In this document: positions 24,738 to 33,100 of the stretch, piece after piece
Numbering within the stretch: position 1 is the first letter of the stretch
How the letters are laid out: each line of letters opens with the position of its first letter
Assembly: GCF_014646215.1 (NCBI RefSeq)
Contig: NZ_BMNA01000012.1
Span: forward strand, 1-64,000
Direction: 5' to 3'
DNA length: 64,000 nucleotides
Source of the DNA: Nakamurella endophytica
GTDB taxonomy: Bacteria; Actinomycetota; Actinomycetes; Mycobacteriales; Nakamurellaceae
The notes under the pieces: generated by a model
Told to the model about the DNA's origin: nothing
The model's database searches: none
The model's input: the letters and a program-made list of their open reading frames with translations, nothing else
Position numbers and translations under genes: made by a program

Positions 24738-25901
24738 ATGGACGAGTTCGAGGACCGCGCCGTCGCGACCCTGGTGGGCGGCGCCGTCGGCGACGCCCTG
24801 GGTGGTGCCACCGAGGGCTGGACGCACGAGCAGATCGAGCAGCGGTGGGGCGGACCGGTCACCGGCATCGTCGGTCCCTACCACCAGGACTGGCGGACCG
24901 CCCGGCCGATGTCGCCGTACCACAAGGGCGACGGGCACATCACCGACGACACCCTCATGACCCACGCGCTGGTCCGGGTGTACGACCGGCTGGCGCGGCA
25001 CCTGGACGCGTACGCCGTCGACTCGGACCTGGTCCCCGAGATGGTCGACGAGCGGCACTGGATCCCGGAGCTGGAGACCGAGACCGTCCTGCTGCAGCGG
25101 GTCTTCCTCGCCGAGAAGTGGCTGGTGCTGCGACTGCGGTACGGGCACAACGACCCGCGCGAGGCCGGCGTCGGGAACCTGGTCAACTGCGGCGCCGCCA
25201 TGTACATCGCGCCGGTGGGCGTGGTGAACGCCGGCGACCCGGAGGGCGCCTACGCCGAGGCGATCGACATGGCCGGGGCGCACCAGTCCTCCTACGGCCG
25301 GGAGGCTGCCGGCGTGCTGGCCGCCGCGGTCGCCGAGGCCATGGCCACCGGGGCCACCGTCGACTCGGTGGTCGCGGTGGCGCAGGAACTGGCCAAGGAC
25401 GGCACCCGCGACGCGGTGGCCGCCGTGGTGGCGGCCGCTCGCGACATCGGCCCGGAGGTGCAGGCCGACGCGTTCGCCTTCGCCCGGGCCCTGCGGGAGT
25501 CGGTGCTGCCGTACGACACCGTCGGCCCGGTGTACCGGCAGCCCGCCCTCGACAGCCGCAAGCCGAGCCGCACCAAGGCCATCGAGGAACTGCCGATCGC
25601 GCTCGGCTACCTCGTGGCGACCGGCGGGGACTTCCGGCGCGGCGTGCTCGGCGCGGTCAACTACGGCCGGGACAGCGACTCGATCGCCGGCATGGTGGGC
25701 AGCCTGGCCGGGGCGTTGGGCGGGACGGCGGCCGTGCCCGCGGAGTGGGCGGACGCCATCGAGGAGGCCAGCCGCACCGACCTGCGGGCGCCTGGCCGCA
25801 CCCTCGCCGCGGTCGCCCGGAAGATCGCCGAGGACGACCGGGCCCGGCTCGAGCAGCGGTGGCGCCGGCGCGAGGCCAGCGTCGCCGTGGCCGGGTCGTG
25901 A
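24738..25901 (+). CDS. ADP-ribosylglycohydrolase-family enzyme 1
   Basis: A 387-residue ADP-ribosyl-glycohydrolase (ARH/DraG) fold. The N-terminus VGGAVGDALGGATEG is the family signature, GHITDDTLMTHAL supplies the first Mg-binding aspartates (near residue 75), and NYGRDSDSIAGMVGSLAGA supplies the second metal cluster (near 310). Family members hydrolyse N- or O-glycosidic bonds of ADP-ribose on proteins or small molecules. Here the gene sits in a sugar-uptake operon and a second member follows, so a small glycoside or riboside is a better guess than ADP-ribosylated protein; this is inference. ATG 24738 has GAGAAGAGGAC upstream. Confidence 0.85.
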   Translation: MDEFEDRAVATLVGGAVGDALGGATEGWTHEQIEQRWGGPVTGIVGPYHQDWRTARPMSPYHKGDGHITDDTLMTHALVRVYDRLARHLDAYAVDSDLVPEMVDERHWIPELETETVLLQRVFLAEKWLVLRLRYGHNDPREAGVGNLVNCGAAMYIAPVGVVNAGDPEGAYAEAIDMAGAHQSSYGREAAGVLAAAVAEAMATGATVDSVVAVAQELAKDGTRDAVAAVVAAARDIGPEVQADAFAFARALRESVLPYDTVGPVYRQPALDSRKPSRTKAIEELPIALGYLVATGGDFRRGVLGAVNYGRDSDSIAGMVGSLAGALGGTAAVPAEWADAIEEASRTDLRAPGRTLAAVARKIAEDDRARLEQRWRRREASVAVAGS

Positions 25902-27262
25902 GGCTGACCTGGGTCCAGCCGGAGGACAGCCTGCTCCACGAGTTCGAGCAGGCGGCGCACGAGGGCAAAGAGGTGGAGGACCTGCGCCGGCGCTGGCTGG
26001 ACGCGGGTGGGGCGCCGGCGATCGGCCGCAACGGCGCCACCCCCGAGCCGCCGGCGCCGGAGCTGGTGGCGCTGGCCCGCCGGCTGCTGGCGGAGCTCGA
26101 CGCCCGCCCGGTCGCCGCCGCCTACGCCGCCGCCGAGCCGCGCGACCTGGCCGCGATCCTGGCGACGCTGGCGACGCCCCCGGCCGCCCTGCCCGTGCCC
26201 GGCGCCGCCGAGCTCGCCCGGCGGACCGCCGGCGCCTGGACCGGCCGGCTGGTCGGCTGCCTGGTCGGCAAGGTCGTCGAGAAGGTGCCGCGGGCGGGCA
26301 TCGAGGCCCTGCTGCGCAGCTCGGGCCAGTGGCCGCTGCGGGGCTACATCACGGCCGCCGGGGTCCCGGCCGAGGTGAGCGAGCGCTACCCGTGGAACCG
26401 GGCGAGCCGGGTGCACAGCATGGCCGAGAACATCGACGGCATGCCGGAGGACGACGACATCAACTACTCGTTGCTCGCGCTGGCGCTGGTCGAGCGGCGC
26501 GGTCGCGCGCTGACCACCGAGGACGTTGCCGACTCCTGGTTGCGCAACCTGCCGGCCGCGCTCGTCTTCACGGCCGAGCGGGCCGCCTACCGCAACCTGC
26601 TGGACGCCCTGCCGGTGGAGCAGGTGCCGGTCACCGCCAACCCGTTCCGCGAGTGGATCGGCGCGGCGATCCGCACCGACGTCTACGGCTGGGTCTGCCC
26701 GGGCAGGCCCGCCGAGGCCGCGGAGCTGGCCTGGCGCGACGGGCGCCTCAGCCACACCGGCAGCGGGCTCTACTCGGCCATGGCCAACGCCGCCATGGCG
26801 GCCGCGGCGGTCGCCGGGGCCGGCCCCGACGCGGTCCTCGAGGCCGGCCGCTCGGTCGTGCCGCCGCGCAGCACCCTGGCCGCCGCCATCGACACGGCCG
26901 TCGACCTCGGCCACCGCGGCCTGACGGACGAGCAGGGTCTGGGCGCCCTGTACGAGCGGTTCGGCCACCTGCACTGGGTGCACGCCGTGAACAACGCGGC
27001 GCTGGTCTGCTACGCGGTGGCCCGGCACGGCACGGACTTCGACCGGGCCGTGGCGCTGACCGCGGTGTCGGGGTGGGACACCGACTCCACCGGCGCGACC
27101 GTCGGCGGGCTGGTGGGCGCCGTCGTCGGGCCGGAAGGGATCGCCGACCGGTGGACCGACCCGATCGGCGGCCGGGTGGCCAGCAGCCTGCCCGGCTTCG
27201 CCGACGCCCGCGTGCCGGACCTGGTGCGGCGCACCGTCGAGCTGGCCGGGCAGCCGTCGTGA
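25898..27262 (+). CDS. ADP-ribosylglycohydrolase-family enzyme 2
   Basis: A 454-residue second ARH-fold protein, diverged from its neighbour. An N-terminal extension of about 110 residues (LLHEFEQAAHEGKEVEDLRRRWL and a Pro-rich linker) precedes GAWTGRLVGCLVGKVVEKV. Metal residues are intact: MPEDDDINYSLLALAL near residue 190 and VSGWDTDSTGATVGGLVGA near 400. Both metal clusters are present, so it is probably active. The GTG at 25898 overlaps the previous stop (GTGA). The pair may act on successive linkages of one substrate or form a heteromer. Confidence 0.83.
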   Translation: MRLTWVQPEDSLLHEFEQAAHEGKEVEDLRRRWLDAGGAPAIGRNGATPEPPAPELVALARRLLAELDARPVAAAYAAAEPRDLAAILATLATPPAALPVPGAAELARRTAGAWTGRLVGCLVGKVVEKVPRAGIEALLRSSGQWPLRGYITAAGVPAEVSERYPWNRASRVHSMAENIDGMPEDDDINYSLLALALVERRGRALTTEDVADSWLRNLPAALVFTAERAAYRNLLDALPVEQVPVTANPFREWIGAAIRTDVYGWVCPGRPAEAAELAWRDGRLSHTGSGLYSAMANAAMAAAAVAGAGPDAVLEAGRSVVPPRSTLAAAIDTAVDLGHRGLTDEQGLGALYERFGHLHWVHAVNNAALVCYAVARHGTDFDRAVALTAVSGWDTDSTGATVGGLVGAVVGPEGIADRWTDPIGGRVASSLPGFADARVPDLVRRTVELAGQPS

Positions 27263-29493
27263 GCGTCACCCGTCACGCCGCCCGCTCGGACCAGGACGAC
27301 GCCGAGGACCTGCGGGACGGCGTCGACGTGCTGGCGGGCCGGGACCTGCTCCATCCGCGGCCGCTGGACGGGCCGGTCACCGTGGACCTCGGCGGCGTGG
27401 ACGGCGAACCGGTCCGCGGGCTGGCGCCGCTGTCCCGGCTGGACGGCCGCCCGCCGTCGACCACGGACATGGACGCCGCTAAGATCTTCGCGGGACCCGC
27501 GGACCCGGCCGACCGGCCGCGCTGGCGGCGCCGGCTGGCCCGCTGGCGCGACGAGGCCGCGGCGCGGGTCCCGCCGGGCGGGATCCCGGGTCCGGAGCCG
27601 CAGCCGTGGGCCGCCCGGTGCCGCACGGTGTTCGTCGCCTGGCTCTGGGACGACCGGCTGTACGACTGGGATCTCGACCGCTGGGAGCCGGAACGCCTGC
27701 TGGACCACCTGGACCGGGAGTTCGGCGGCGTCGACGCGGTGGTGCTCTGGCACGCGTACCCGGTCATCGGCCTGGACGAGCGGAACCAGTTCGACTTCTA
27801 CGACGTGCCGGGCCTGCCCGAGGTCGTCGACCGCCTGCACCGCCGCGGCGTCCGGGTGTTCCTCGACTACAACCCGTGGGACACCGCCACCCGGCGACCG
27901 CCCGCCGGCGACGCGGCCGCCGTGCGGGACACCCTGGACCGGCTCCGGGCGGACGGGCTGTTCCTGGACACCCTGCGCGAGGCGGCCGTCGAGCTGGTCG
28001 CCACGGTGGGCACGCACCGGGTGCTGGAGAGCGAGTCCCGGATCAGCGTCCCGGCGATGCGGACCCACCAGCTGTCCTGGGCGCAGTGGTTCGCCGACAG
28101 CCGGGTGCCCGGCGTGCTCCGCGCGCACTGGCTGGACCGGCGGCACGTGCAGCACCACACCCGGCGCTGGAACCGCGACCACAGCGACGAGCTGCAGTCC
28201 GCGTGGCTGAACGGCTGCGGGGTGCTGCTGTGGGACAACGTGTTCGGCAGCTGGGTCGGGTGGAACGAGCGGGACCGGGCCGGGCACCGGCGGATGCGGC
28301 ACGTGCACCGCTGGTTCGGCGACCTGCTCGAGAACGGCGACTGGACGCCGCTGGTGGATCTGGGTCCCGCGGCCGACGCGGCGGGCATCTACGCGTCGCG
28401 GTTCGCCGACGCCGGCCGACGCCTCTACCTGCTGGTCAACAGGACCGGCACGGACGCCACCGTCGACCTGCCCGAGCCCGCGGTGGACCTGTTCGCCACG
28501 GGTGCGCCGGCCGGGCCGGCGGGGCGGGTCACCGTCCCGGCCCGCGGGCTGGGCGCCGCGCTGGCCGGACCACCGCCCGCCGGAGCGGTGCCCGGGCCGG
28601 AAACCGCTCCCGCGGCCGGGACCGCCTTCCCGGAGCGGCCGCTGCGCCGGCTGGGCTCCCCGGCGCCGCGCGTCCCGAGTACCGGCCGCGCCGGCCCCGC
28701 GGCCGGAGCGGACCGTGCGGTGCCCGATCACGGCGCGGCGGCCGCCGGCCGGGCCGTGCCGGCGACCGCCGGTCGGGCCGTCCCGCTGCCCGCGGGGGAA
28801 CACCCGCTGGTGCTGCGGTTCCGCCGCCGGGAGACCGGCATGTTCTCCGGTGCCTGGTGGGTCGACGCCTGGAAACCGCTGGCCCCGGACCTGCATGCGG
28901 TGATGGAGCAGGACTGCGTGGTGACGGTGCCGGCGGGCGGCACGCGGGTGCGCACCGCGCCGGTCACCCGCGGCGAGTACCTCGAGTTCCTGCGCGACAC
29001 CGGCTACCGGCCGGCCGTGCCGTACCGGTTCCTGGCACCGGACGGTGCGGCCGCCGACGGTGCGGCCTCCGGCGCTCCGGCCGTCGGCGATGCGGACGCC
29101 GGCGCTCCGGTCACCTTCGTCGACGCCGCCGATGCCGCGGCGTGGTGCGCCTGGGCCGGCGGGCGGCTGCCGACCGCCGGTGAGTGGGTGCTGGCCGCGA
29201 GCGGGACAGGCGCGGCAGCACCGGGTGTCTGGCTCCGGACGGCGGACCGCTACCAGGAGGGGCCGACCCGTTGGACGGTGCTCGTCGGCGGCACGGATCG
29301 CCCACGGGAGGGTTCCGGGTGGTACTTCGACTCCGGACCGCAACCGCCCGGCTGGATCGCCAAGGCGCTCGACCAGGGCCGCGGGGTGGGCCGGTCGGCG
29401 ACGGTCGGCTTCACCGTGGCCTGGGGTCCGGAACCGGAGACCCGGCTCGGGCCGGAGCGGATCGTCGCGCCCGGCCGCCCGATCGACTACTGA
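27259..29493 (+). CDS. Glycoside-hydrolase-like TIM barrel fused to an FGE/SUMF1-type domain
   Basis: A 744-residue fusion. Residues about 120-420 look like a glycosidase-type TIM barrel: VFVAWLWDDRLYDWD, RRGVRVFLDYNPWDT and DGLFLDTLREAAVELVA place acidic residues at strand ends. A beta-sandwich-like stretch follows (RRLYLLVNRTGTDATVDL). After an Ala/Pro-rich linker (about 430-515), the C-terminal 220 residues resemble the formylglycine-generating-enzyme/sulfatase-modifying fold (MVARPVTR-like APVTRGEYLEFLRDTGY, then WCAWAGGRLPTAGEWVLAA). The C-terminal catalytic cysteines of true FGE are absent. No signal peptide is visible, so it acts in the cytoplasm. It probably works with the ARH enzymes on imported substrate. 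GTG 27259 overlaps the previous stop. Confidence 0.65.
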   Translation: MSVTRHAARSDQDDAEDLRDGVDVLAGRDLLHPRPLDGPVTVDLGGVDGEPVRGLAPLSRLDGRPPSTTDMDAAKIFAGPADPADRPRWRRRLARWRDEAAARVPPGGIPGPEPQPWAARCRTVFVAWLWDDRLYDWDLDRWEPERLLDHLDREFGGVDAVVLWHAYPVIGLDERNQFDFYDVPGLPEVVDRLHRRGVRVFLDYNPWDTATRRPPAGDAAAVRDTLDRLRADGLFLDTLREAAVELVATVGTHRVLESESRISVPAMRTHQLSWAQWFADSRVPGVLRAHWLDRRHVQHHTRRWNRDHSDELQSAWLNGCGVLLWDNVFGSWVGWNERDRAGHRRMRHVHRWFGDLLENGDWTPLVDLGPAADAAGIYASRFADAGRRLYLLVNRTGTDATVDLPEPAVDLFATGAPAGPAGRVTVPARGLGAALAGPPPAGAVPGPETAPAAGTAFPERPLRRLGSPAPRVPSTGRAGPAAGADRAVPDHGAAAAGRAVPATAGRAVPLPAGEHPLVLRFRRRETGMFSGAWWVDAWKPLAPDLHAVMEQDCVVTVPAGGTRVRTAPVTRGEYLEFLRDTGYRPAVPYRFLAPDGAAADGAASGAPAVGDADAGAPVTFVDAADAAAWCAWAGGRLPTAGEWVLAASGTGAAAPGVWLRTADRYQEGPTRWTVLVGGTDRPREGSGWYFDSGPQPPGWIAKALDQGRGVGRSATVGFTVAWGPEPETRLGPERIVAPGRPIDY

Positions 29494-29539
29494 GACCGAT
29501 GGCCCGACGGGACCGACCGGGCTGCGACGGAGGCGAGAC

Positions 29540-30802
29540 GTGTTGATGCAGGACGACAGCGGCCGCGCGGAGGCGGACCACGGCGACGCCGGGCGGTCGG
29601 ATGCCGCCGAGCCGGGCGGCGCGCCGCTGCACGGGCTCAAGGTTGTGGAGGTCGCGACGCTGTTCGCCGGCCCGCTGGCCGCCACCTATCTCGCCGACTT
29701 CGGGGCCGACGTGGTCAAGGTGGAGCACCCGCAGCATCCCGACGGCAGCCGGCGGCACGGCGTCAGCAAGGACGGCATCGGGCTGTGGTGGAAGACCATC
29801 GGCCGGAACAAGCGGACCGTCACCGCCGACCTGCACACCGACGGTGGCCGGCGCGTGCTGCTGGCCCTGCTCGCCGACGCCGACGTGCTGGTCGAGAACT
29901 TCCGGCCCGGGACGCTGGAACGCTGGGGACTGGGGCCCGACGTGCTGTGGCGGCACAACCCGCGGCTGGTCGTCTGCCGGGTCACCACGTTCGGTCAGAC
30001 CGGCCCGTACGCCCACCGTCCCGGCTTCGGGTCGCTGGCCGAGGCGATGAGCGGGTTCGCCGGGGCGAACGGCGAGCCGGACGGTCCGCCGCTGCTGCCG
30101 CCGTTCGCGCTGGCCGACGGGATCGCGGCACTGGCAGCGGCTTTCGCGACGATGGTGGCGCTGACCGAGCGGGACCGGACGGGCCGCGGCGACGTGGTGG
30201 ACCTGAGCATCCTGGAGCCGATCCTGATGATGATGGGCCCGCAGATCACCGCGTGGGACCAGCTGGGCCTCATCCAGCCGCGCAGCGGCAACCGCTCGGT
30301 GAACAACGCGCCGCGCAACGTCTACGAGTCCGCCGACCACGTCTTCCTCGCGGTCTCCTCCAGCGCCACCTCGGTCGCCGAGCGGGTGCTGACGCTGGTC
30401 GGCCGCGAGGACCTGGTCCACCGGTCGTGGTTCGCCACCGGCGCCGGGCGGGCCGAGCACGTCGACGAGATCGATGCCGCGGTGGGGGACTGGATCGGCC
30501 GGCGCACGGCCGCGGAGGTGGTGTCCGCCTTCGACGCGGTGTCGGCGTCGGTCGCCCCGGTCTACACCGTCGACGGCTTGGTCGCCGACCCGCAGGTCCG
30601 GCACCGCGGCACGGTGGTCGACGTCCCGGACCCGGACTTCCGGCACGTGGCCATGCAGAACGTGCTGTTCCGGCTGCAGCACGCGGCAGGGTCGATCCGC
30701 TGGACCGGACGGGCCCACGGCGCCGACACCGACGACGTACTGGCCGATGTCGGGTTCACCGCCGAGGACATCGCGGCGTTGCGCGCGGAGGGAGCGGTGT
30801 GA
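29540..30802 (+). CDS. CaiB/BaiF (family III) CoA-transferase
   Basis: A 420-residue family III CoA-transferase. GLKVVEVATLFAGPLAATYLADFGADVVKVEHP is the N-terminal signature, DVLVENFRPGTLERWGLG follows near residue 125, and the substrate-domain Asp is in FALADGIAALAAAF. These enzymes move CoA between acyl groups, typically from succinyl-CoA to a dicarboxylic or hydroxy acid. GTG 29540 is chosen because GGAGG lies six bases upstream; TTG and ATG follow at 29543 and 29546. The next gene, a CitE/HpcH-like lyase, overlaps it, which together suggests activation and cleavage of a hydroxy-dicarboxylate such as a malyl or citramalyl thioester. Confidence 0.88.
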   Translation: MLMQDDSGRAEADHGDAGRSDAAEPGGAPLHGLKVVEVATLFAGPLAATYLADFGADVVKVEHPQHPDGSRRHGVSKDGIGLWWKTIGRNKRTVTADLHTDGGRRVLLALLADADVLVENFRPGTLERWGLGPDVLWRHNPRLVVCRVTTFGQTGPYAHRPGFGSLAEAMSGFAGANGEPDGPPLLPPFALADGIAALAAAFATMVALTERDRTGRGDVVDLSILEPILMMMGPQITAWDQLGLIQPRSGNRSVNNAPRNVYESADHVFLAVSSSATSVAERVLTLVGREDLVHRSWFATGAGRAEHVDEIDAAVGDWIGRRTAAEVVSAFDAVSASVAPVYTVDGLVADPQVRHRGTVVDVPDPDFRHVAMQNVLFRLQHAAGSIRWTGRAHGADTDDVLADVGFTAEDIAALRAEGAV

Positions 30803-31656
30803 GGGCCGCACCCGGGCCGGTCTGCGCCCTGTACGTGCCGGGGGACCGCCCCGAGCGGTTCGCCAAGGCGGTGGCCTCCGGGGCGGACCTGGTGGTGCTG
30901 GACCTGGAGGACGCCGTGGCGGCGGAGCGGAAGGACCTGGCGCGCACAGCCGTCGAGACGTTCGTCGGGGAGATCGGCACCGAGGTGGCCGGTGTCGGCA
31001 TGGCGATCCGGGTGAACGCCCGCGGCACCGTCGGCTGGGCCGAGGACCTCGAGCTGCTGCGCAGGCTGCTCGGGGCCGGCCACCGGCCGGCCGAGGTCCG
31101 GCTGCCCAAGACGGAGTCGCCCGCGGACGTGGCCGCGCTGCGGGCGGCCGCCGACGTGCCGGTCGCCGCGCTGATCGAGTCGGCCCGCGGGCTGCTCGCC
31201 GCACCGGAGGTGGCCGCGGCCCCCGGCGTGGTCTCCGTCGGCCTGGGGGAGGCGGACCTCCGGTCGGACCTGGGCATCGAGGGCGACGCCGCGTTCGCGC
31301 CGCTCCGCCTGCAGCTGGCGGTGGCCGCGTCCGCGGCGGGTCTGCGCCGGCCGGCCATGGCCGCCTACCCCGCGCTCGACGACCTGGACGGTCTGGCCCG
31401 GTCGTGCGCGGCCGGCCGGGCGGTCGGGTGCCACGGCCGCAGCGCCGTCCACCCGCGCCAGGTCCCGGTGATCCGCCGGGCGTTCCGGCCGACCGCCGGC
31501 GAGCTGGCGGCCGCCCGGGAGGTGCTGGAGGCGCTGGACGGCCCGGCCGGTGCCGCCCGCACCGCCGACGGGTCGATGGTCGACGCCGCCATGCGCGGGT
31601 GGGCCGAGGCGACGCTGGCGCTGGCCGCGGACCACGAGGACGGCGCCGGGGGATAG
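30799..31656 (+). CDS. CitE/HpcH-HpaI-family acyl-CoA lyase
   Basis: A 285-residue protein of the citrate lyase beta-subunit/malyl-CoA lyase family. Conserved elements are LYVPGDRPERFAKAV, the metal region DLVVLDLEDAV, the CoA/substrate Arg in IRVNARGT, the RLPKTE strand, the Glu in ALIESARGL and the Asp in GLGEADLRSDLG. Such enzymes cleave 3-hydroxyacyl-CoA thioesters, often releasing glyoxylate, pyruvate or acetyl-CoA. The GTG at 30799 overlaps the CoA-transferase stop, so the pair is very likely one catabolic step. It is the last gene of the operon; no clear hairpin terminator follows. Confidence 0.85.
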   Translation: MRAAPGPVCALYVPGDRPERFAKAVASGADLVVLDLEDAVAAERKDLARTAVETFVGEIGTEVAGVGMAIRVNARGTVGWAEDLELLRRLLGAGHRPAEVRLPKTESPADVAALRAAADVPVAALIESARGLLAAPEVAAAPGVVSVGLGEADLRSDLGIEGDAAFAPLRLQLAVAASAAGLRRPAMAAYPALDDLDGLARSCAAGRAVGCHGRSAVHPRQVPVIRRAFRPTAGELAAAREVLEALDGPAGAARTADGSMVDAAMRGWAEATLALAADHEDGAGG

Positions 31657-31715
31657 CGCCCACCCGGCGGGGTGCCGTCCGACAGGTCGGCCCGCCGCGG
31701 TCTTCCCGGGTCGCC

Positions 31716-31733
31716 TGCAACCTCGGGATTGCG
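31716..31733. promoter_or_regulatory. Inverted repeat, upstream candidate ArsR operator
   Basis: TGCAA, eight bases, TTGCG: an 18-bp imperfect inverted repeat. Its centre is 33 bp (three helical turns) from that of a near-identical element downstream. Confidence 0.5.
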
Positions 31734-31748
31734 CTGCCGGCGGCGACG

Positions 31749-31766
31749 TGCAATCGTCGAGTTGCA
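31749..31766. promoter_or_regulatory. Inverted repeat, downstream candidate ArsR operator
   Basis: TGCAA, eight bases, TTGCA: an 18-bp inverted repeat with perfect arms, 27 bases before the AHSA1 start codon. Size and position suit binding by the ArsR-type repressor encoded in the same operon. Confidence 0.55.
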
Positions 31767-31792
31767 CAAGCCCACGTCTCCAGGAGGTCGCC

Positions 31793-32290
31793 ATGACCGC
31801 ACCACAACGCACCGCCGACCCGTCGCTGGACCGCATCGAGCGCAGCGTGCGCATCGACGCGACGGTCGACAAGGTGTGGGCCGCACTCACCCGAGCCGAC
31901 CTGCTGGCCCGGTGGTTCGGGCAGCGGGTGACCCTGGAGGCCCGTGTCGGCGGTCGGTTGACCCTGCACTGGGACACCCCGCGGGACGTCCGGCCCGAGG
32001 ACAGGGACTGCTACGGCACGTTTCTCGCGGACGTCACCGAGCTCGAGGAGGGCCGCGTGTTCGCCTTCCGCTGGGCGCTGCGCGCCGATCTCGAACCGGA
32101 CGCCGGCAACTCGACGCTCGTGCGGTTCACCCTGCGGCCCGACGGCTCCGGCACCCTGCTGACGGTCGTCGAGTCCGGGTTCTCCGAGCTCACGGCGGTG
32201 GACCCGACCGAGACGGTGCGCAAGAACACCGAGGGCTGGGCCTTCGAGCTGGGCGAGCTGGTCGAGTACCTGACCGGTGCCGCGACGTGA
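31793..32290 (+). CDS. SRPBCC/AHSA1-domain protein
   Basis: A 165-residue START-like (AHSA1/polyketide cyclase-type) protein. IERSVRIDATVDKVWAALTRADLLARWF is the typical first strand and helix, WDTPRDVRPEDRDCYGTFL the middle, and GWAFELGELVEYL the long C-terminal helix. The fold holds hydrophobic ligands in a cavity. It is routinely paired with an ArsR regulator, as here; the two genes overlap by GTGA. ATG 31793 has CAGGAGG seven bases upstream. Confidence 0.85.
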   Translation: MTAPQRTADPSLDRIERSVRIDATVDKVWAALTRADLLARWFGQRVTLEARVGGRLTLHWDTPRDVRPEDRDCYGTFLADVTELEEGRVFAFRWALRADLEPDAGNSTLVRFTLRPDGSGTLLTVVESGFSELTAVDPTETVRKNTEGWAFELGELVEYLTGAAT

Positions 32291-32595
32291 CGCTCACCCG
32301 GACCTTCGCCGTGCTCGCCGACGACACCCGCTGGCGCATCCTGCAGCTCGTCGGGGAGCAGGACCTGTCGGCGTCGGCCCTGGCCAAGCGGCTGCCGGTC
32401 TCCCGGCAGGCGATCGCCAAGCACCTGTCCGTGCTGCAGGAGACGGGGCTCGTGGAGCCGGCGTGGGTCGGCCGCGAACTGCGGTACCGGGCCGCGGGCG
32501 CCGAGCTGTCCCGCCTCGCCGGCGAACTCGAGCAGATCGCGCGGACCTGGGACCGACGGCTGGCCGCGATCAAGGCCGTCGCCGAGTCGTTGTGA
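32287..32595 (+). CDS. ArsR-family transcriptional regulator
   Basis: A 102-residue winged-HTH repressor: RTFAVLADDTRWRILQLVGEQDLSASALAKRLPVSRQAIAKHLSVLQETGLVEP. No metal-binding Cys cluster is present, so it is not a classical arsenic sensor; it belongs to the AHSA1-associated subgroup. The two tandem inverted repeats at 31716-31766 are its most likely binding sites. The GTG at 32287 overlaps the AHSA1 stop. Confidence 0.87.
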   Translation: MTLTRTFAVLADDTRWRILQLVGEQDLSASALAKRLPVSRQAIAKHLSVLQETGLVEPAWVGRELRYRAAGAELSRLAGELEQIARTWDRRLAAIKAVAESL

Positions 32596-32665
32596 CGCCC
32601 CGGTGACGTCCGGCGGGTCGACCGGACAGGTCGGACAGCGCCGACGGGAGGCACCTTCGGTGCGG

Positions 32666-33100
32666 TCACGGGGCGGCGAGCACGTCCTCGTGGTTGTGCA
32701 CCGCGAACCACTCGCCGTCGACGCGCCGCCAGACGCTGGTGTTGCGGATCCACTGGTCCGGTCGTCCGCCGGAGAACACCACGCGCAGCCGGTGCCGCAG
32801 CAGTGCCGTGTCGCCCCAGACGTCGACCACCGGGTCGGACGCCTGCAGGTCGACCACCCGGGGCACCTCGAGGTTCGCACCACCGGAACCGGCCTCGCCG
32901 GCCGGGCCGTCGTCGCCGGCCGGGCGCCGGCCGCGGAGCTCCGCGAGCTCGCCGAGCCCGCGGACGAGCTGCGGCTCCTCGGAGTCCCACAGGGTGACGT
33001 CCCGGTCCAGCAGCCGGTCCACGGCGGCCGGGTCACCGGCGAGGAACCCCGCGTACACCTGCCGCATCCGGTCCCAGACCCGTTGCGCTGTCTCATCCAT
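32666..33100 (-). CDS. SnoaL-like/NTF2-fold protein
   Basis: A 144-residue cone-fold (SnoaL/DUF4440-type) protein: RVWDRMRQVYAGFLAGDPAAVDRLLDRDVTLWD, then the strands VVDVWGDTALLRHRLRVVF and WRRVDGEWFAVHNHEDVL. Members are isomerases, cyclases or small binding proteins. It ends the nine-gene peptide-importer operon; its ATG at 33100 overlaps the LLM gene by 8 bases, with CAGGGAGCC as ribosome site. Its role there is unknown. It converges on arsR. Confidence 0.75.
   Translation of the reverse strand: MDETAQRVWDRMRQVYAGFLAGDPAAVDRLLDRDVTLWDSEEPQLVRGLGELAELRGRRPAGDDGPAGEAGSGGANLEVPRVVDLQASDPVVDVWGDTALLRHRLRVVFSGGRPDQWIRNTSVWRRVDGEWFAVHNHEDVLAAP

Noticed and set aside
28800-29493. Active formylglycine-generating enzyme
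   Set aside because: The fold motifs are present but the catalytic C-terminal Cys residues are missing and no sulfatase gene is nearby.
31793-32595. Classical arsenic-resistance operon
   Set aside because: The ArsR protein lacks the metal-binding Cys motif and its partner is an AHSA1 protein, not an arsenic transporter or reductase.
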